Source: Thermoplasmata archaeon (GTDB lineage: Archaea > Thermoplasmatota > Thermoplasmata > Lutacidiplasmatales > UBA184). From it: a stretch of 7,139 nt of DNA. The position numbers were made by a program, and so were the translations under genes. The notes under the pieces are model-generated. The model did not search any database, had not been told where the DNA came from, and saw only the letters and a program-made list of their open reading frames with translations. The DNA lies in assembly GCA_030046135.1 (NCBI GenBank), contig JASIEC010000101.1, positions 1-7,139 on the forward strand, written 5' to 3'. Positions 5,214 to 7,139 of this stretch are shown piece by piece (within the stretch, counting starts at the first letter, position 1; every line of letters begins with the position of its first letter).

Positions 5214-6284
5214 ATGTCGGACGACGATCGCCTGCTCGAGCTCCCGGAGCCCGAGTTCGGGAGCGGAGTCGTCGGCGTCTGCGACATCTGTGGGAAGCGT
5301 CAGGCGGTCGTCGTCCTCACCAAAGAGCGGTTCAAGCTCTGCGTCCTCGATTTCCTCAACAAGGCGTGGATCGGCTCGGACCGCAAGCCGGGGGTCCCGG
5401 CCCCCCTCTACCGGAGCGAGAGGGTCTCGTACCCGACCGCCTCGACCCCCTCCGGGACGGCTCCCGCGATAGTCCTCACCCCCGCGAAGCTCGTTCGCCG
5501 CCCGGTCCTGCTGATCGTTCCGGACGTCTACGGGATCACGACGACATTGCTCGACGGCGCGATCCGGTTCGCGAAGGAGGGGTTCGAGGTCCTCCTCCCG
5601 GATCTCGCCCGGACGGAAGGGATCGGCGCGTCGTACCATGCCGCCCTCCGGGGGGGGAGCTGGCTTCGCGGCGGGGTTCCGGTCACCTCCGCGAAGGTCC
5701 GGACCCTCGTCCGGCTGTACCAGGACGCTCTCGCGTACCTGCTCACACGGGAGATGGTCGACCCGGCGAAGGCGGCGGCGTTCGGCGCGTCGTACGGCGG
5801 CAGCCTCGCGATCGCGCTCGGGGCCGAGGAGACGCGGCTGCGGGCCGTGGTCCTGGCCTATCCCCGCCCCGTTCGGCCGCGCGACGTGGGCAAGCTCGTC
5901 ACCGCCTCCGTGCTGTGCGTGCGGGGTTCGAGCGATCGGGTCGCCGCCCTCGCCGTGGATCAGCTCCGGAGCTCGCTCACGGGGACGCCCGTGCCGGTCT
6001 CCGTCGCGGAGGTCGCCGGGGCGCGCCACGGATTCCTCTCGCGCGACCTCGCCTCCTACGACCTCCGGGCTGCGGAGGAGGGATGGGCGCGGATCGTGAC
6101 GTTCCTCCGGGAGACGCTCCTCCCACCGCCTCCCCGACCCCCTCCTCCTCCCGTACGAACGACGCTTCCGAAGCCGCCGACGGCCCCCGCGGCCGCACCG
6201 GAGCCTTCCCCCCGCGCCGCCGCTCCAAGCTCGGCGGGACCGGCGCCCCGGCCCGCCGCGGCCCCGCCGGGGACCCCCGGCTAG
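5214..6284 (+). CDS. Dienelactone hydrolase family protein with N-terminal Cys cluster and Pro-rich tail
   Basis: The 356-residue product has three parts. Residues 20-52 hold a probable zinc-binding unit, CDIC (23-26) and LCVLD (42-46), that is C-X2-C-X16-C-X2-D, with Asp where a fourth Cys or His is usual. Residues about 85-302 form an alpha/beta-hydrolase domain of the dienelactone hydrolase family: VPDVYGIT (102-109), GFEVLLPDL (123-131), the nucleophile elbow GASYGGS (191-197), SSDR (239-242) and ARHGF (270-274). The likely triad is S193, D241 and H272; Ser replaces the Cys of classical dienelactone hydrolase, so an esterase or other hydrolase activity is more probable than true dienelactone cleavage. 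Residues about 303-356 are almost only Pro, Ala, Arg, Ser and Thr and look disordered. There is no signal peptide, so it is cytoplasmic. The ATG fits because the protein begins with the acidic lead into the Cys motif. It follows the PIN gene by 35 nt. The substrate is unknown. Confidence 0.85.
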   Translation: MSDDDRLLELPEPEFGSGVVGVCDICGKRQAVVVLTKERFKLCVLDFLNKAWIGSDRKPGVPAPLYRSERVSYPTASTPSGTAPAIVLTPAKLVRRPVLLIVPDVYGITTTLLDGAIRFAKEGFEVLLPDLARTEGIGASYHAALRGGSWLRGGVPVTSAKVRTLVRLYQDALAYLLTREMVDPAKAAAFGASYGGSLAIALGAEETRLRAVVLAYPRPVRPRDVGKLVTASVLCVRGSSDRVAALAVDQLRSSLTGTPVPVSVAEVAGARHGFLSRDLASYDLRAAEEGWARIVTFLRETLLPPPPRPPPPPVRTTLPKPPTAPAAAPEPSPRAAAPSSAGPAPRPAAAPPGTPG

Positions 6285-7139
6285 GCGGGGTACTCGTAGA
6301 ACCCGCGGCCGGTCTTCCGGCCGAGGCGACCGGCGTCCACGTAGCGTCGGAGGAGCGGGGAGGGCCGGTACTTCGGGTCGCCGAACTCGCGGAACATCGT
6401 CTCGGCGACCTCCAGCGCCACATCGAGCCCGATGAGGTCGGCCAGCTCGAACGGTCCCATCGGCATCCCGGCGCCGGCCTTCATGGCGAGGTCGATGTCC
6501 CGAGCGGAGGCCAACCCTTCGGCGAGAGCGAAGCACGCCTCGTTGAGGACCGGGAGGAGGAGGCGGTTCACGACGAACCCGGGGGCCTCCCGGACGACGA
6601 TCGGGGCCAAGGGTCCCCGATGGTTCCGGAGTCCCTCGAGGAACCCCACCACGTCCTGGACGACGTCGTCGCGCGTATCGGCCCCGGCGGACACCTCCAC
6701 GAGCGGAAGCGTGTGCGGCGGATTGAAGAAGTGGGTGACGAGCGTCGTGGGCCGGTGCCGAAGCCCCCGGGCGAGCCTCGTGATCGAGAGCGACGAGGTG
6801 TTCGAACCGAGGACCGCGTGCTCCGGGAGCACCCGGTCGAGCGCCCCGAGGACCTCGTGCTTCGTCCGTTCCTCCTCGAAGACCGCCTCGACGGCGAAGT
6901 CGACCTGGCCGAACTCTTCGTACTCGGTGACCCCTCGGACCCGGGCGTACGTCTCGTCCGCGCGAGCCGGCGAGAACTTTGGCGCGAGCTTGGCGCGGAT
7001 GCGGGCCGCTTGCTCCTCGGTGATCGCCCCGGCCTCCTCGCTGACGCGGGCGATCTCCTTGGACGCGCGTTCCGCGTGAAACTTTGCGAGTTCGTCGACG
7101 ATCGCCCGGACCCGGGCCCGGCCCGCCTCCACGCGGGCC
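6281..7139 (-). CDS. 3-hydroxyacyl-CoA dehydrogenase, N-terminal part outside the window
   Basis: The enzyme oxidises (S)-3-hydroxyacyl-CoA to 3-ketoacyl-CoA with NAD+, the third step of beta-oxidation, or works in reverse as 3-hydroxybutyryl-CoA dehydrogenase. The frame runs open to base 7139, and the usual N-terminal nucleotide-binding GxGxxG segment is not in the window, so the gene is 5' partial; the GTG at 7130-7132 is not the start. Counting from that GTG, diagnostic parts are VEAVFEE (81-87), SNTSSLSI (110-117), HFFNPP (134-139) with catalytic H134, LVEV (144-147) with E146, APGFVVNRLLLP (183-194) with N189, GAGMPMGPFELADLIGLD (220-237) of the C-terminal domain, and GRKTGRGFYEY (271-281) as the closing motif. 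All expected catalytic residues are present. It ends as a single-function enzyme without a fused enoyl-CoA hydratase domain. It is convergent with the hydrolase gene and shares the CTAG at its end. Confidence 0.94.
   Translation of the reverse strand, partial: ARVEAGRARVRAIVDELAKFHAERASKEIARVSEEAGAITEEQAARIRAKLAPKFSPARADETYARVRGVTEYEEFGQVDFAVEAVFEEERTKHEVLGALDRVLPEHAVLGSNTSSLSITRLARGLRHRPTTLVTHFFNPPHTLPLVEVSAGADTRDDVVQDVVGFLEGLRNHRGPLAPIVVREAPGFVVNRLLLPVLNEACFALAEGLASARDIDLAMKAGAGMPMGPFELADLIGLDVALEVAETMFREFGDPKYRPSPLLRRYVDAGRLGRKTGRGFYEYPA

Noticed and set aside
1..7139. CRISPR array, insertion sequence, tRNA or rRNA gene
   Set aside because: No regularly spaced repeats, terminal inverted repeats with a transposase, or tRNA/rRNA-like sequence could be seen on either strand.

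Overview
The window is about 70% G+C by eye, densely coded, and looks archaeal. The grounds are a Sec-exported, sequon-rich surface protein with one C-terminal membrane anchor, short or near-leaderless 5' ends with TTATC-type boxes about 25-60 nt before start codons, archaeal-style PIN and Nudix proteins, and an acyl-CoA ligase close to a 3-hydroxyacyl-CoA dehydrogenase. A mesophilic, high-GC member of the Thermoplasmatota is my best guess; it rests on overall style, not on a marker gene.

Layout: (1) 1-963, plus strand, the C-terminal part of an M29-like aminopeptidase whose metal-ligand positions appear mostly substituted. (2) 964-1077, a non-coding stretch with a perfect 17-nt palindrome, a TTATC box, two mutually exclusive hairpins and a strong ribosome binding site. 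(3) 1078-2481, plus, a 467-residue membrane-anchored surface glycoprotein with 19 N-glycosylation sequons. (4) 2482-2570, a terminator-like hairpin between convergent genes. (5) 2571-3032, minus, a Nudix hydrolase. (6) 3033-3128, a divergent promoter region. (7) 3129-4721, plus, an AMP-forming acyl-CoA ligase. (8) about 4681-5178, plus, a PIN-domain nuclease that overlaps the ligase end and has no canonical start codon; an ACG behind a good Shine-Dalgarno sequence is the best candidate. (9) 5214-6284, plus, a dienelactone-hydrolase-family protein with an N-terminal Cys cluster and a Pro/Ala-rich tail. (10) 6281-7139, minus, a 3-hydroxyacyl-CoA dehydrogenase missing its N-terminus at the window edge; it shares a CTAG with the preceding gene as a double stop.

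Together, the ligase (acyl activation) and the dehydrogenase (third step of beta-oxidation) suggest use of fatty or other organic acids. With the peptidase-like protein this fits a heterotroph living on peptides and acids. No mobile element, CRISPR array, tRNA or rRNA was seen. The points most worth a second look are the peptidase with missing ligands, the non-canonical PIN start, the Cys-cluster-DLH fusion, and the structured region before the glycoprotein gene.
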